DNA of 64,000 nt, from positions 39,011,501 to 39,075,500 of the forward strand of contig NC_092526.1 of assembly GCF_037038585.1 (NCBI RefSeq), written 5' to 3'. A program made the position numbers and the translations under genes. This document shows positions 21,201-29,456 of this stretch, one piece after another; within the stretch, counting starts at the first letter, position 1; each line of letters begins with the position of its first letter. The DNA comes from Patagioenas fasciata (Eukaryota; Chordata; Aves; Columbiformes; Columbidae). The notes below the pieces were generated by a model. It made no database searches and had not been told where the DNA came from. It saw nothing but the letters and a program-made list of their open reading frames with translations.

Positions 21201-23889
21201 AATCTGAGAGCTCTTTGTCACACACCTAATAACTTACCTTGCTTGTAACTGCCAGCATTCCCGGGAAGAAAGAGAATTGGAATTCCCGTCAACAGGAGAT
21301 TTTTATTTTCTTCTGCATAGTTCCCTTCTCCATAGAGATACAGCTCATATGCTGGGTATCGTCTGGTTGTCTTCTTCGGTAATTTTATTTTCTGTCGCAA
21401 AAGTTTAAAAGAAAGTAATTAAGTCATCTATATTGTTGCAAAAGAGAAAATGCAGTGGCTATTTGGTAATTTAAGTCTGGCTTATGGTTTATGTATTGGT
21501 TTAACTTACAGTCTAAAGCATACAAAATGAAAAACTGGGTTTTGCTTTAAAAAAAATTGAAAATAAAGAATCAAGTTTTTGTTTAAATAGGTATTACTAT
21601 GTCTTATACTACAGGGGAAAGAAAAAATAATCACGTCAAAACCCAACTTTTAAGGACCTTCTTTGCATCAATATTGAAAGCGAAAACCTACACAATCCAC
21701 GAGAATTGCACTACCAAAATATTGTGGTTTTTTTCTGCAAATCATGGTGCTCAAATATTACAGCAAAAAGAGAACACTTAATTCCAAAAGAAAAGAGACG
21801 TTCATCTTCCATGATGGTAGTTTTAAATTCTGAATTCCCAAAATATCAGTTACATAATTGGTTGTAATGAACTACAGTAACTTTTTACAATGTTGCTGTA
21901 GGCTTCATTTTTCACCCTGCTTCCTAAAGAAATTGGGCTTATGTGAAAAAGCCCTCACAACTAACTTGGTTTGTAACATGATAAAGCTGGAAGGGAGGAC
22001 AGGTTTCTCCCACCCAAAATTCCTACCTTGTGGTTTCCTACCAACACCAGCATTACAAAGACATTAACAATTACACAGACAACACCTCCAACAATAAAGA
22101 CGTATTTGAGAAGTATAATGCCTTAGCAAACCCGGACAAATTAATACTTTCTACCCCCCTCGTAGTGTTTTTCACACAGTAAAAGTGATATTTCAGGGAA
22201 CAGAAATTCTGAGGGCAATACAGCCAGTGGCCACTTGCATCTCCTGCACGGAACTGCTGCTGACTCTCAAGCCTCACGCCTCTTACCAGCACAACATTGC
22301 CTGAAGATGCTTAGAATTTAAGTCCTGACATAATGAGTAAATACAAAGGATGTGTAGCGGCAGACGAGAATTTCAGGCAACCTCCAACAACATCACACAG
22401 ATTTTTGGCTGGTACGTTTCAGCCGGTTGGCTTCAGATTGAAGCTGAAGTGGGTTTTGGCTGCTGGGAGATCTGAAAACTTACCATGTAGTATTTATGCA
22501 TTTATAGCTGCTTAAACAATCATGTCTTACAGCACTGACCTAACAACCCTTGCAGCTATGGCAAGGTTTTCTTCTGTAGGTTAACAGGACTATGCCAAGA
22601 TTAGAAAATTAAGGTTAATAGATACAAAAATTCACTTCCTGCTTCATTACCAATTTAGGTACTAAGGTTTCATTTTAAGATATTCTTTACTATGCAAGCC
22701 AGCTTGCAACCTACTTCAGAATATTATTTAGGATACTTAATATTTTTTCCAGCGTGGATTATATCCTAGATAACGCTAAATGAATGTTTAAGGAGCCACG
22801 AAATTATGCTTTTAATAGAACTGAAAATCCTGTAGTAAGAACTACTACTAAAAAAGAGAAATTGTTTTCTAACAGCTGCATACAGCACTAGTTATGAACC
22901 TACATATACTCACATATTTACATCCTCTCACTATTAAGCCATATCTCGCCTGGAAAACAGCAGTTCCATTGGCAGCCCTCTCTCTCAAACTGATTTGAGG
23001 TTTTCCAAGAGGGCTTCAAAGAGGTTTCTAAAAGGCTTGGTTAGCAAAGCAAGAGGGACTGCAGGCGCATTTACAAGTCCTGCCATAAACTGTGGGACAA
23101 AGCTCACCAAGAAGACTTTGCACAACCACTCTCTAGCTTGAGAAAGACACTTGTATATGAATGTCAGTTATTCACTTTTTCGACACATTAGTTGCTTTGC
23201 AATCTGTAAACTCACAGAAAGGACTGAAGCTCCCAGGCACTAAGAGCATGGTCAAAAGACTTGGCCTGGCCTCTTCCTTTGCTTGGATGAGCTTTTGGCC
23301 GGTTTTACCAGAACTACAGGTTAGACAATCAGAAGCTTTTCCACTCATTTTCCTTTGTACAGGTCGCAGTGTGAACCACCTCATCACTTCACAGGTAGAC
23401 AACTCCTACAGGAATCCAAGGTGCACCGAATGACGCAGCCAAAGCAGCGCATTTTACAAAACGCATCAACCCCTCAAACCAAAACTCTTTTTTTTTAAAT
23501 CCCATTTCCAGCTTGCCGTTCTGCAGGGCCTGCCTCAGCCAGCGGGCTGACCCCAAAGTTCCGGGAACAGCCTGCGAGGCGTCTCCTCTTTACTCGGGGC
23601 TGTTTTCCTCCCTTCAGCGCGGCAGAGGCGGGAAGGAGCCGGCCGAGGCAGCGCCTCACACACCCATCGGCGCCTCAAGGCCGCCGGGCTCCCTCCCACC
23701 TGTTACACCGCCCGCCGCTCCCTCAGCGCCTCCCGCCGCCGCACTCACCAGGTACTCGGGGTACTCGTACATGTAGGTCATGCTGCACCGGTTCTCCTCG
23801 TAGAGGAACAACACGTCCCGCACCCCCAGCAGCAGCAGCGCCGCCAGCGCCCCGTAGAAGAGCGCGGGCAGCCAGCTCGCCCGCCCCAT
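146..23889 (-). CDS. PGAP1: PGAP1, GPI inositol-deacylase (23 coding exons, 3' end off window)
   Basis: PGAP1 is an ER membrane enzyme. It removes the acyl chain from the inositol of GPI anchors soon after attachment to protein, which helps GPI-anchored proteins leave the ER. Twenty-three exons join in frame to residues 1-762; the human protein is about 920 long, so roughly 160 residues lie beyond the left edge. Visible parts are an N-terminal signal anchor (about 8-25), an alpha/beta-hydrolase domain with GHSMGG (nucleophile Ser172) and STDHLSIVW (probable catalytic His region, inferred), a long luminal beta-rich part, and the first C-terminal membrane spans (exons 22-23). Introns run from 0.1 to 2.9 kb, far shorter than I recall for the mammalian gene. 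Identity is by recognition of many conserved stretches, not by a search. No frameshift or internal stop was found, so this looks like a working gene. Confidence 0.96.
282..3206 (-). other. PGAP1 intron (exons 22-23), outside the CR1
   Basis: The longest PGAP1 intron in the window (2.9 kb). It holds CR1 copy 1 at 968-2,218. I see no other exon, RNA gene or repeat in the rest. Confidence 0.6.
968..2218 (+). mobile_element. CR1 LINE copy 1, 5'-truncated, reverse transcriptase remnants
   Basis: It lies in the PGAP1 intron between exons 22 and 23, antisense to the gene. Reverse transcriptase pieces are readable: [13 protein letters not shown], then [14 protein letters not shown] and VPQGSVLGP, and FADDTKLG (the catalytic DD motif) in another frame. 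The 3' part has the usual CR1 non-coding end, finishing in ATTCTGTG. Several frame breaks are visible: one near 1,116 and a stop TGA at 1,334-1,336 just before FADD. It is a dead copy. Confidence 0.93.
3207..3404 (-). CDS. PGAP1: PGAP1 exon 22 (residues 651-717), membrane span
   Basis: The largest PGAP1 exon in the window (198 bp). Acceptor ttggcag, donor TTAG|gtaaaa, phase 2 out. It encodes [18 protein letters not shown] and then a strong hydrophobic span containing [20 protein letters not shown], the first of the C-terminal transmembrane helices. Confidence 0.95.
3611..3701 (-). CDS. PGAP1: PGAP1 exon 21 (residues 621-651)
   Basis: Acceptor ttctag, donor CAGGG|gtgagt, phase 2 out. It encodes [20 protein letters not shown] and then [18 protein letters not shown] aligns with AKPYKVDP in human; the luminal domain ends near here. 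Confidence 0.93.
4305..4398 (-). CDS. PGAP1: PGAP1 exon 20 (residues 590-621)
   Basis: Acceptor tttcag, donor ACAG|gtagct, phase 1 out. It encodes [20 protein letters not shown] and then [27 protein letters not shown] is strongly conserved. Confidence 0.94.
5020..5058 (-). CDS. PGAP1: PGAP1 exon 19 (residues 577-589)
   Basis: A 39-bp exon that keeps frame (13 codons). Acceptor tatcgag, donor CAA|gtaaga. It encodes [13 protein letters not shown], matching the SFSQILGQV region of human. Because it is small and phase 0 on both sides, skipping it would leave the frame intact. Confidence 0.9.
5432..5540 (-). CDS. PGAP1: PGAP1 exon 18 (residues 540-576)
   Basis: Acceptor gtttcag, donor GAA|gtgagt, phase 0 out. 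It encodes [20 protein letters not shown], then [16 protein letters not shown], luminal. YSSSDCQYE corresponds to YTSSDCRYE in human. Confidence 0.94.
5991..6057 (-). CDS. PGAP1: PGAP1 exon 17 (residues 518-540)
   Basis: A 67-bp exon. Acceptor atttcag, donor CAAA|gtaagg, phase 2 out. It encodes [20 protein letters not shown], with the conserved [10 protein letters not shown] block. Confidence 0.92.
6755..6806 (-). CDS. PGAP1: PGAP1 exon 16 (residues 501-518)
   Basis: A 52-bp exon. Acceptor gttgtag, donor AAAG|gtaaaa, phase 1 out. It encodes [17 protein letters not shown]; human has IYQAFKINVVSKC at this point. Confidence 0.91.
6882..6955 (-). CDS. PGAP1: PGAP1 exon 15 (residues 476-500)
   Basis: Acceptor tttacag, donor CAA|gtaaga, phase 0 out. 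It encodes [20 protein letters not shown] and then HFTQ, luminal, related to LSSRKVVLNTNGLYYNLEL in human. Confidence 0.91.
7237..7312 (-). CDS. PGAP1: PGAP1 exon 14 (residues 451-476)
   Basis: Acceptor attgcag, donor TTTG|gtaagt, phase 1 out. It encodes [20 protein letters not shown] and then HIFSF. DCEFF and LPVTH are family-conserved. Confidence 0.91.
8185..8262 (-). CDS. PGAP1: PGAP1 exon 13 (residues 425-450)
   Basis: Acceptor tttttttag, donor AAG|gtaaaa, phase 0 in and out. It encodes [20 protein letters not shown] followed by [15 protein letters not shown] is identical to the human stretch. Confidence 0.92.
8463..8514 (-). CDS. PGAP1: PGAP1 exon 12 (residues 407-424)
   Basis: A 52-bp exon. 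Acceptor ttttacag, donor AAG|gtgagt, phase 0 out. It encodes [17 protein letters not shown], matching the DLSWKAELLPT motif of the family. Confidence 0.92.
9401..9450 (-). CDS. PGAP1: PGAP1 exon 11 (residues 391-407)
   Basis: A 50-bp exon. Acceptor tttacag, donor ATGTG|gtgagt, phase 2 out. It encodes [16 protein letters not shown]; mammals have the related SWIFACINSTSM here. Confidence 0.92.
11152..11235 (-). CDS. PGAP1: PGAP1 exon 10 (residues 363-390)
   Basis: Acceptor ttttaag, donor TTG|gtgaga, phase 0 in and out. It encodes [20 protein letters not shown] and then VYCENSML. The correct frame is not the one that gives the longest open frame here; joining it to exons 9 and 11 fixes it. Confidence 0.92.
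11322..11377 (-). CDS. PGAP1: PGAP1 exon 9 (residues 344-362)
   Basis: A 56-bp exon. Acceptor tttttag, donor AAT|gtaagt, phase 0 out. It encodes [18 protein letters not shown], in the luminal region after the hydrolase domain. Confidence 0.92.
11948..12053 (-). CDS. PGAP1: PGAP1 exon 8 (residues 309-344)
   Basis: Acceptor ttgtag, donor ACAG|gtatgc, phase 1 out. It encodes [20 protein letters not shown] and then [16 protein letters not shown]. The HHFVRHP motif matches HHFIRHP of mammalian PGAP1. Confidence 0.94.
13498..13564 (-). CDS. PGAP1: PGAP1 exon 7 (residues 286-308)
   Basis: Acceptor ttctag, donor CAG|gtttgt, phase 0 out. It encodes [20 protein letters not shown], the end of the hydrolase domain. 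Confidence 0.93.
13749..13801 (-). CDS. PGAP1: PGAP1 exon 6 (residues 269-286)
   Basis: A 53-bp exon. Acceptor cgcaaacag, donor GTGTG|gtaagc, phase 2 out. It encodes [17 protein letters not shown]; the His in STDHLSIVW is the likely catalytic histidine (inferred from family conservation). The final Trp codon is completed by exon 7. Confidence 0.93.
14652..15902 (+). mobile_element. CR1 LINE copy 2, 5'-truncated, reverse transcriptase remnants
   Basis: It lies in the PGAP1 intron between exons 5 and 6, antisense to the gene. It is closely similar to the copy at 968-2,218 over the full length and begins at the same element position. One long frame covers [20 protein letters not shown] through [13 protein letters not shown] and ends in TGA at 15,020-15,022. 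FADDTKLG follows in a shifted frame. It ends in ATTCTGT. Confidence 0.94.
16203..16363 (-). CDS. PGAP1: PGAP1 exon 5 (residues 215-268)
   Basis: Acceptor ttgtag, donor GTG|gtaaaa, phase 0 out. Translation gives [20 protein letters not shown], then [20 protein letters not shown]. The SVAGGFRD segment is conserved and contains an Asp that could be the charge-relay acid (inferred). Confidence 0.94.
17417..17588 (-). CDS. PGAP1: PGAP1 exon 4 (residues 158-215), catalytic serine exon
   Basis: Acceptor cttaag, donor ACTG|gtaagt, phase 1 out. It encodes [17 protein letters not shown]; the serine of GHSMGG (residue 172) is the expected lipase nucleophile. [17 protein letters not shown] follows. The nucleophile elbow is intact, so nothing here suggests loss of activity. 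Confidence 0.97.
18216..18391 (-). CDS. PGAP1: PGAP1 exon 3 (residues 99-157)
   Basis: Acceptor cctag, donor AGG|gtaagt, phase 0 out. It encodes [14 protein letters not shown], then [18 protein letters not shown] and [14 protein letters not shown]. The [10 protein letters not shown]-type motif is a hallmark of PGAP1 and yeast Bst1. Confidence 0.95.
18392..21237 (-). other. PGAP1 intron (exons 2-3)
   Basis: A 2.8-kb AT-rich intron holding CR1 copy 3. Otherwise nothing recognisable on either strand. Confidence 0.6.
19962..20464 (+). mobile_element. CR1 LINE copy 3, 3' end only
   Basis: It lies in the PGAP1 intron between exons 2 and 3, antisense to the gene. It starts within the last coding part (CTGGAATATTGTGTCCAGTT) and runs to ATTCTGTG. 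It is almost identical to the matching part of copy 2 (15,400-15,902), so the two belong to one young subfamily. Confidence 0.94.
21238..21391 (-). CDS. PGAP1: PGAP1 exon 2 (residues 48-99)
   Basis: Acceptor gcgacag, donor CAAG|gtaagt, phase 1 out. It encodes the conserved start of the hydrolase domain, with [13 protein letters not shown] and then [15 protein letters not shown]. The [10 protein letters not shown] loop lies near the active site in this family and probably forms part of the oxyanion region (inferred). Confidence 0.95.
21392..23748 (-). other. PGAP1 first coding intron
   Basis: A 2.4-kb intron. Its right end (from about 23,520) lies in the CpG island and may carry regulatory sites; the rest is AT-rich with nothing I can name. 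Confidence 0.55.
23749..23889 (-). CDS. PGAP1: PGAP1 exon 1 (residues 1-47)
   Basis: The chosen ATG has G at -3 and G at +4 and is followed by a hydrophobic signal anchor (core [13 protein letters not shown]). The luminal stretch [16 protein letters not shown] then follows, typical of the PGAP1 start. The donor is CTG|gtgagt, phase 0. The frame stays open upstream for 77 codons, so a longer N-terminus cannot be excluded, but only this start puts the signal anchor at the very N-terminus as in the human protein. Confidence 0.93.
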
Positions 23890-24029
23890 CGCGGCGCGGA
23901 GTGAGCGGAGCCCCAGTCCTGCGGCGGGCTCTCCACGCACACAGGCGCGGCGGGGCGGGGAGCGGCACCGCCCGGGAGGCGGGGCGGGCTGGCGACGCGA
24001 CTTGGCAGCCGGCGGCAGCGGGAGGGCGG

Positions 24030-24040
24030 CCGCCATCTTG
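24030..24040 (-). promoter_or_regulatory. YY1-type site (CCGCCATCTTG) in the PGAP1 promoter
   Basis: CCGCCATCTTG on the plus strand reads CAAGATGGCGG in the gene direction. This is the consensus YY1 motif often found just downstream of CpG-island start sites. Two shorter CCGCCAT cores lie at 24,093-24,099 and 24,175-24,181. Binding is inferred from the motif only. Confidence 0.65.
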
Positions 24041-24130
24041 GGAAGGTCCGGGCTGGGCCGGCTGCCGATCCCCCGGGCTGGGCAGGGTCCGTCCGCCATG
24101 TCGCGGGGGGCGGGAGCCATTACGGGGAGG

Positions 24131-24181
24131 TCAGGAAACTACCAACGGGTTTCCCCGGGAGGGGGGAGGCGTGTCCGCCAT
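24131..24181 (-). other. Possible short upstream ORF of PGAP1 (16 codons)
   Basis: ATG at 24,181-24,179 opens a 16-codon frame ending in TGA at 24,133-24,131, out of frame with PGAP1. It would act as an upstream ORF only if transcription starts upstream of 24,181, which is unknown. Confidence 0.3.
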
Positions 24182-24241
24182 GATAGGGAGGGCGAATCAT
24201 GGCACTGCAGCGGCAGAGCAGTGTGGTTCACCTTGTCGAAA

Positions 24242-24676
24242 ACCATAGAATCACAGACTGTTTGGGGTTGAAGGGACCTCTGGAGATCCCCCAGTCCAGC
24301 CCACCTGCTCATGCAGGGTCACAGAGCAGATCACACAGGTGGGTCCAGGCGGGTTTGAATGTCTCAGAGAAGGAGACTCCACACCCTCTCTGGGCAGCCT
24401 GGGCCAGGCTCTGGCACCTCCCAGCAAAGAAGTTTCTCCTCATGTTCAGATGGACCCTCCTGTGTTTCGGTCTGTGCCCGTTGCCCCTCACCCTGTTGTC
24501 TGGTCCATCCTCTGACACCCACCCTGAGATATTTATAAACATTGATCAGATCCCTCTCAGCTTCTCTAGCTGAACAGCCCCAGCTCTCTGAGTCTCTCCT
24601 CAACGGAAAGATGCTTCAGACCCGTCAGCATCCTCATAGCCACCGCTGGACTCTCCAGTAATTCCTTGTCTTTCTT
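24242..24676 (-). mobile_element. CR1 LINE copy, 3' end, in the ANKRD44-PGAP1 spacer
   Basis: It opens on the plus strand with CATAGAATCACAGACTGTTT, the complement of a CR1 3' end. It continues through the complement of the region seen in the other copies (CAGGCGGGTTTGAATGTCT; AGAAGTTTCTCCTCATGTTC). It sits about 40 bases beyond the CpG island. It is more diverged from copies 1-3 and belongs to another subfamily. Confidence 0.9.
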
Positions 24677-24689
24677 AAACTCTTAGAGC

Positions 24690-25319
24690 CCACAGTGAGT
24701 TTTTCTCACCAGTTTTGTTTGCTTTAATTAAACACTTCCAGCAACTTGCTACGTTTTACTATCGTTAGGAACTCTTCACTGGTTCTTAGTTTCTGGGACA
24801 GCCACCCCACCCTAATGCATATCTGGTGTTGCTCGGCAATGGAAACTGAGAGAAAAATATTTAATATCTGGCAAAAAAAAAAAATGTAACTGTTTGTTGT
24901 GGCTGGGTTTTGGTGTATGTTTGTTTTCAATCCACAGAGGAAGCAACACTAACATCAGCTTAATAAGACACGAGGTTGTTACAGATGACGGAAGTACACA
25001 GTAGAAATACATAGAGTTGCATTTTCACCTTCACTGCTAAATACTTAAGCCTTTCCCTCCCCTTTACAAGAAACAAAATTTACTCAGTTTTCCAACAGGA
25101 TTTGTACCATTTTTATTTGTAAAAATAACCATCTGAATGCATTGCAAGAGTAGTTTACAGTTAGGGTTCTTCATTACATTAATACAGCATTCAGTAGTCG
25201 AAAAAGTTACTAAACTGTGCTTGAGAAGATTCAGGTTGAATTCCAAGTCATTCGCTGAAGTCTTTTTCCTCATTTTGTGTGTGATGTTTACCCAAGTCCT
25301 TAATCTTCAATTTACAAAA
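24690..25319. other. Intergenic spacer between ANKRD44 and PGAP1
   Basis: AT-rich sequence between the CR1 copy at 24,242-24,676 and the ANKRD44 poly(A) site. I see no gene in it. It holds a second possible poly(A) hexamer (25,117-25,112, minus). Confidence 0.6.
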
Positions 25320-25378
25320 GCAAACAACACCGACAAAACCCCACAGAAACCAACAAACAATATTTTATATTGTTTATT
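25320..25378 (-). terminator. Candidate poly(A) site of ANKRD44
   Basis: On the minus strand AATAAA lies at 25,378-25,373. It is followed about 20-50 bases later by a GT-rich stretch (TTGTTTGTTGG ... GGGGTTTTGTCGGTG, about 25,357-25,325), the classic signal plus downstream element. A second AATAAA at 25,117-25,112 lacks an equally clear downstream element. Confidence 0.6.
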
Positions 25379-28300
25379 ACAAATGTTATGCAAAATATAA
25401 CACTGACACCAGATTGGTATCACCATGGTTTGTAAAGATATATTGCACATGCTAAAGCATAAAATATAAGACAAAACCTACAAAACATAAGATATTGGCT
25501 TTAATATGTAGATCACTGCATAAGAAATGCATAAAATTACATTTTATACACACACTCAGATTGTCACTAGTTTAAAACGCCCTTTCCTATAACACTGACC
25601 TAAGGTTTACTTTGTGTGTAATAAGAAAGCATTTTCAGCACTGCAAAAATTATACATTATTCCTATAGAAATTTAGCATATTAATTTTCATTTCAATGCA
25701 GGTAGAACATATGAAAAGAAGAAACACTTTATACATTCAAAGAAGGTCCGAAATTAAAATTTACTGGTAATATATTGCTTTTATAACACTCAAATGAAAA
25801 AAAAGAGAGACAAGTTTCACAAAACATTTCCATAATACACAAATATCAAAAGGCACTCTAATATTTCTTACATGACTAAGAATAAAAATCACAATTTTTA
25901 AAAAAAATCATCTGCAAGATACATAACCAAGTTTCTCAACAGTACAATGGATAAACAATTCATTTCATGTGTTTGTTCTACCTCAATCATCTGGCAGCTG
26001 TTTACTGCTCAAAAGTACCAAACACATTACGCTGCCCTTTTAGTAGCGATGAACAGAAATCCCCTGAGCTATTTCACAGCAATTTCAGGCAGTCCGGAGG
26101 TTGGAACTCGGTATTTATGAGAGAGACTTGGGACCCCATCCTGCTGTGGTTAAAACGATCCTGCTGAACCCTCCCCAAACACCCTTTGCTTGCTACACAC
26201 ACAAGTCATCCACATACTAGAAATCGCAGGATCTGGGGTGAAGTGCAACAACTACATACGATTAACTCTTGTAAAACGTCCGCAGAAAGGCGAGGTGATT
26301 ATTTACAAGAGTATAATTATTCCCATGCTTAAATACCTGCTCTACATTACAAATCTGTTTCTACAAGTGATAAATTATATTGCAGATTAATGTACTAGCA
26401 TACAAAAAATGGGATTCTGGTGACTGGTGAGATGTGGAATAGACCAATACTGAGCACTTCCAAGTTTTCTTCCTAAATACACTGCACTCAAAACATGACT
26501 TTCCCAATGCCCTTAAGATGCTAACAAATTGTATTTCTGGAATATTGCATACTTACATCATTGTTAGTTTGCAGAAAAGTTTAGTCAATAATGATTAGAT
26601 TTGTTTCCTAGAAGGATCAAAGTCATTCAGTGATCACCTGTGCTCTGTAACGTCATTAAGAGGCAGCAGCTCTTGCTCTACGCAATTACCTGAGTTACGA
26701 GGTATTGCAAATATACAGAAATATTTTCAGTAACTCAGCGTGGTAGCAAGTAAAAACACTGAATTTTTTTAAATGGCCGTTTAAAATAATACACCATCCT
26801 CTTTGTAAAGAGGGCTGGTTTTCTCCTAATGAAGCAACTTCATGTAGGATAGAATAACTTGCTGAATTTCAGGGTGAGATTTATAATCCTGCCAAGGAGC
26901 CTACCTACATCTCTGGTTAAAATAAGATTAAAAGGCTGATCCTGCGAACAGACGCCACTGAAATCTTTAGCACCTGATCTCTCCTCATATTTTCAGTGCT
27001 TAAAGTAAGGTGGTTATTGCTGGTTTTCAACTTTTAAAAGCAAAACCGTTGAGAAAAATCCATCATTAAAATGTCATTCTGTGCTATTTCTGAGGAGAAA
27101 ACCAGGGGTTCAGGTGCTCTGTCATTCTGCAGAAAATATAAAGCTGAGGGAAAAGAAACGTTCACCTTCACAGACACTATCCCTTGTGACTTTTTGTTGT
27201 AAACTTTGGAAATTTTTAATGTTCAAGGAAACTATATTTAATTTTACCTACTGGTAAGGAAATGTCATTGAATTTTAGCATGGCAAAATAAACTCAATAC
27301 TGCAATCTGCCAACAGATTTTTAATAATTCAGTGGAACGTGGCTCAAAAGCGCAATTATAGCAAGGGCTTGGATCTCTTCCTTCTGCTCTTAAATGAGGG
27401 AAGGTGCTTTGCTTTCTGCTTTTACACTTTCTTGCTTTCCATCCCAGAAAACGGGCAATCTGAAGTGCCTCAGTCCTTCCTTTTTCTGCTCAGGCCATCA
27501 GTCTTGCCTAGATTCACATTTCATTTTGCATCACGCCAAATAATACACACAAATGCTAAGTAGGAGAACAAGCCATAGGTTATTTTTCCTGGGCATTTGT
27601 TTCATTTCAAATAAATATCAATTCATTTACATTAAAAGTATATGAACATATTCTTTTGTCTGAAAAAAAACCAACAACCAAACAAGCTGTGGTCAACACA
27701 TCATCAGTTACAAATGTCAACTTGAAACCTGCGTCGTAAAATGTAAAGTTCGCTCAAGATTATTCATTACCTCAAAAGTTTATATTTTTATGGTTTAGAA
27801 AAACTACTTCATTATGTCACTCACATTTGAAGAAAAAAAAAAAAGTAGCAAAGTCTTCCATTTAATTACTGAAGCGTTTTGGTCCTCTTGGTACAGCTGG
27901 TTGATAGCTTTTTGTTTAGTTTTAGTTTTTGTTTACAAAGTCTCATCCTTCCTTTTGTACATCAGTTGCAGAGGAGGGTCGTGGTCCATTTGACCTAGAA
28001 ACTTTGGCAGAAGGAGTAAACATATTCACAAAGTTGACATTACTTTAAAAGCTGGTGACAACAGGCTTTTTTTAGCACGGATTTCCCATCTCCTGCACGG
28101 TACACTGGGATCTGGGGTTGCAACTGTTGGTGTTAGGCTTTCACTGCTTTGCCTTTGCTCTGTTAATCCAAACACTGGCAAAAGTATTTTAAAATTTGAT
28201 ACCGTTTGCAGTAAAAATAAGTTCTTTTAGCATAGAAAAGGAAAAAACAATCCATTTGAGTTGGCAAGTCATTATAAATTTTTACACACACCTTTGCCTA

Positions 28301-29190
28301 CACCTGATACTTCCGCTCCCCAATTGTTTTTTCCCGGTAGTAGATTCATGGTTAATGGCTAAGGTGACACAAACATCTAAATACCATAATGCTGTAGTGC
28401 AAATCAACTGTACATGGTTGTGCTGAATTGAAAAAAAAATAAGGGCCAAGTGATTTTCATTTTACACAAGTGCTTCCACCAATGCCTTTGGGAAAATATG
28501 GTAAGACAAGTAGAATTTGGCCTAGAGAGTTTATAACTATATTTTTCTAATTGTGTGCTGCAACTAAGAACTGTAAAAAGTGCCTTCTGTAGGCTTAAGT
28601 GCTTAATACATGCAGGATGTGAAAGGTTTTGTTTCCTGTAATACAGGCGGTTTTAAGATTTACAATTTCACCTTTGGTTTGTATAAAAAAAAAAAAAAGA
28701 AAGAAAAATAAAATCTAATTAACAGAGCCCCTGGAAGCAGGAAACAGACAAACAGAGGAAAGGGGTGATGCTCAAATCGATGAAGGCTACACTGGAAATA
28801 CGTTCATGAGCTAAAGGTATAGATAAAACATTTAAGAACTTTTTATAAACAGTTCCCTGTCTATTTGTGCTGTCAAAAAGAAAAAAGGCATCTTCCCTTT
28901 TTCTACTTAAAAGAAGAGGTAGAGACTTTCCACAGGGGCACTTCGGGCCTAAAGCAAACATGAGGAAGCTGAAAAGCTGCAAAACATTGATGGGATTATG
29001 TTCTGATAAATCCCTCTAACTCTTGTTATTTAAAGGCTTGATTCTCCTCAACACTACAGATCTTTGAATACCTACTTGTCAAGAATAATAGTTAAGAATG
29101 TAGCCATGGGATTTAAGCTGTTTAAAAAGACAAAAATAAAGCTGAAATGAAATCATAACGAAAAAAAAATAGGTTTTGAATACCAAAAGG
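25355..29190 (-). other. ANKRD44: Probable 3' UTR of ANKRD44 (about 3.8 kb)
   Basis: This is AT-rich sequence directly after the ANKRD44 stop codon, with no exon-like coding on either strand and no recognisable young repeat. It runs to a good poly(A) site near 25,355. Extent is inferred. A purine-rich A-tract lies at about 28,684-28,706. Confidence 0.6.
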
Positions 29191-29456
29191 TCAAAATGTT
29201 TCAGAATCCGAATCATTTTCATTGTATCCATCCTCTGTTCCTACGTCATTACTCAAGGGCTTATTGTAAGAGTTAATGCTACCCAGACTGGAGCCATCGC
29301 AGAGATGCGTCCTGCCCAAATTGTCTTTTTTAAAACAAACGAAGTTGAAAGCCGTCATTGAACTGGAAGGAGAAAAAGGCATCATGGTAGCCAAAATGAG
29401 TGCCAGGCAGTCAGCCACGTCTTTGTTAGGGGCGCAAGCCAGGGCTGGCGTATGAC
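29191..29456 (-). CDS. ANKRD44: ANKRD44 last coding exon x (window residues 885-972, stop)
   Basis: Acceptor gcccag, phase 1 in. It encodes [38 protein letters not shown], then a variable linker and the acidic end [12 protein letters not shown] before the stop. It belongs to the long C-terminal form of ANKRD44. If exon w's donor is not used, the frame stops two codons later (GK, then TAA). Confidence 0.96.

Larger units (their letters stand above)
23520..24200 (-). promoter_or_regulatory. PGAP1: CpG-island promoter region of PGAP1
   Basis: GC- and CpG-rich DNA surrounds PGAP1 exon 1, while both flanks are AT-rich. It carries GC-box-like runs (23,951-23,960 and about 23,978-23,988) and no obvious TATA box, as expected for a housekeeping CpG-island promoter. 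The transcription start cannot be placed from sequence alone; it should lie between about 23,900 and 24,200. Confidence 0.8.

Noticed and set aside
24199-24603. Open frames on both strands next to the PGAP1 promoter (up to 124 codons)
   Set aside because: They fall in the minus-strand CR1 copy, whose 3' non-coding end explains them.
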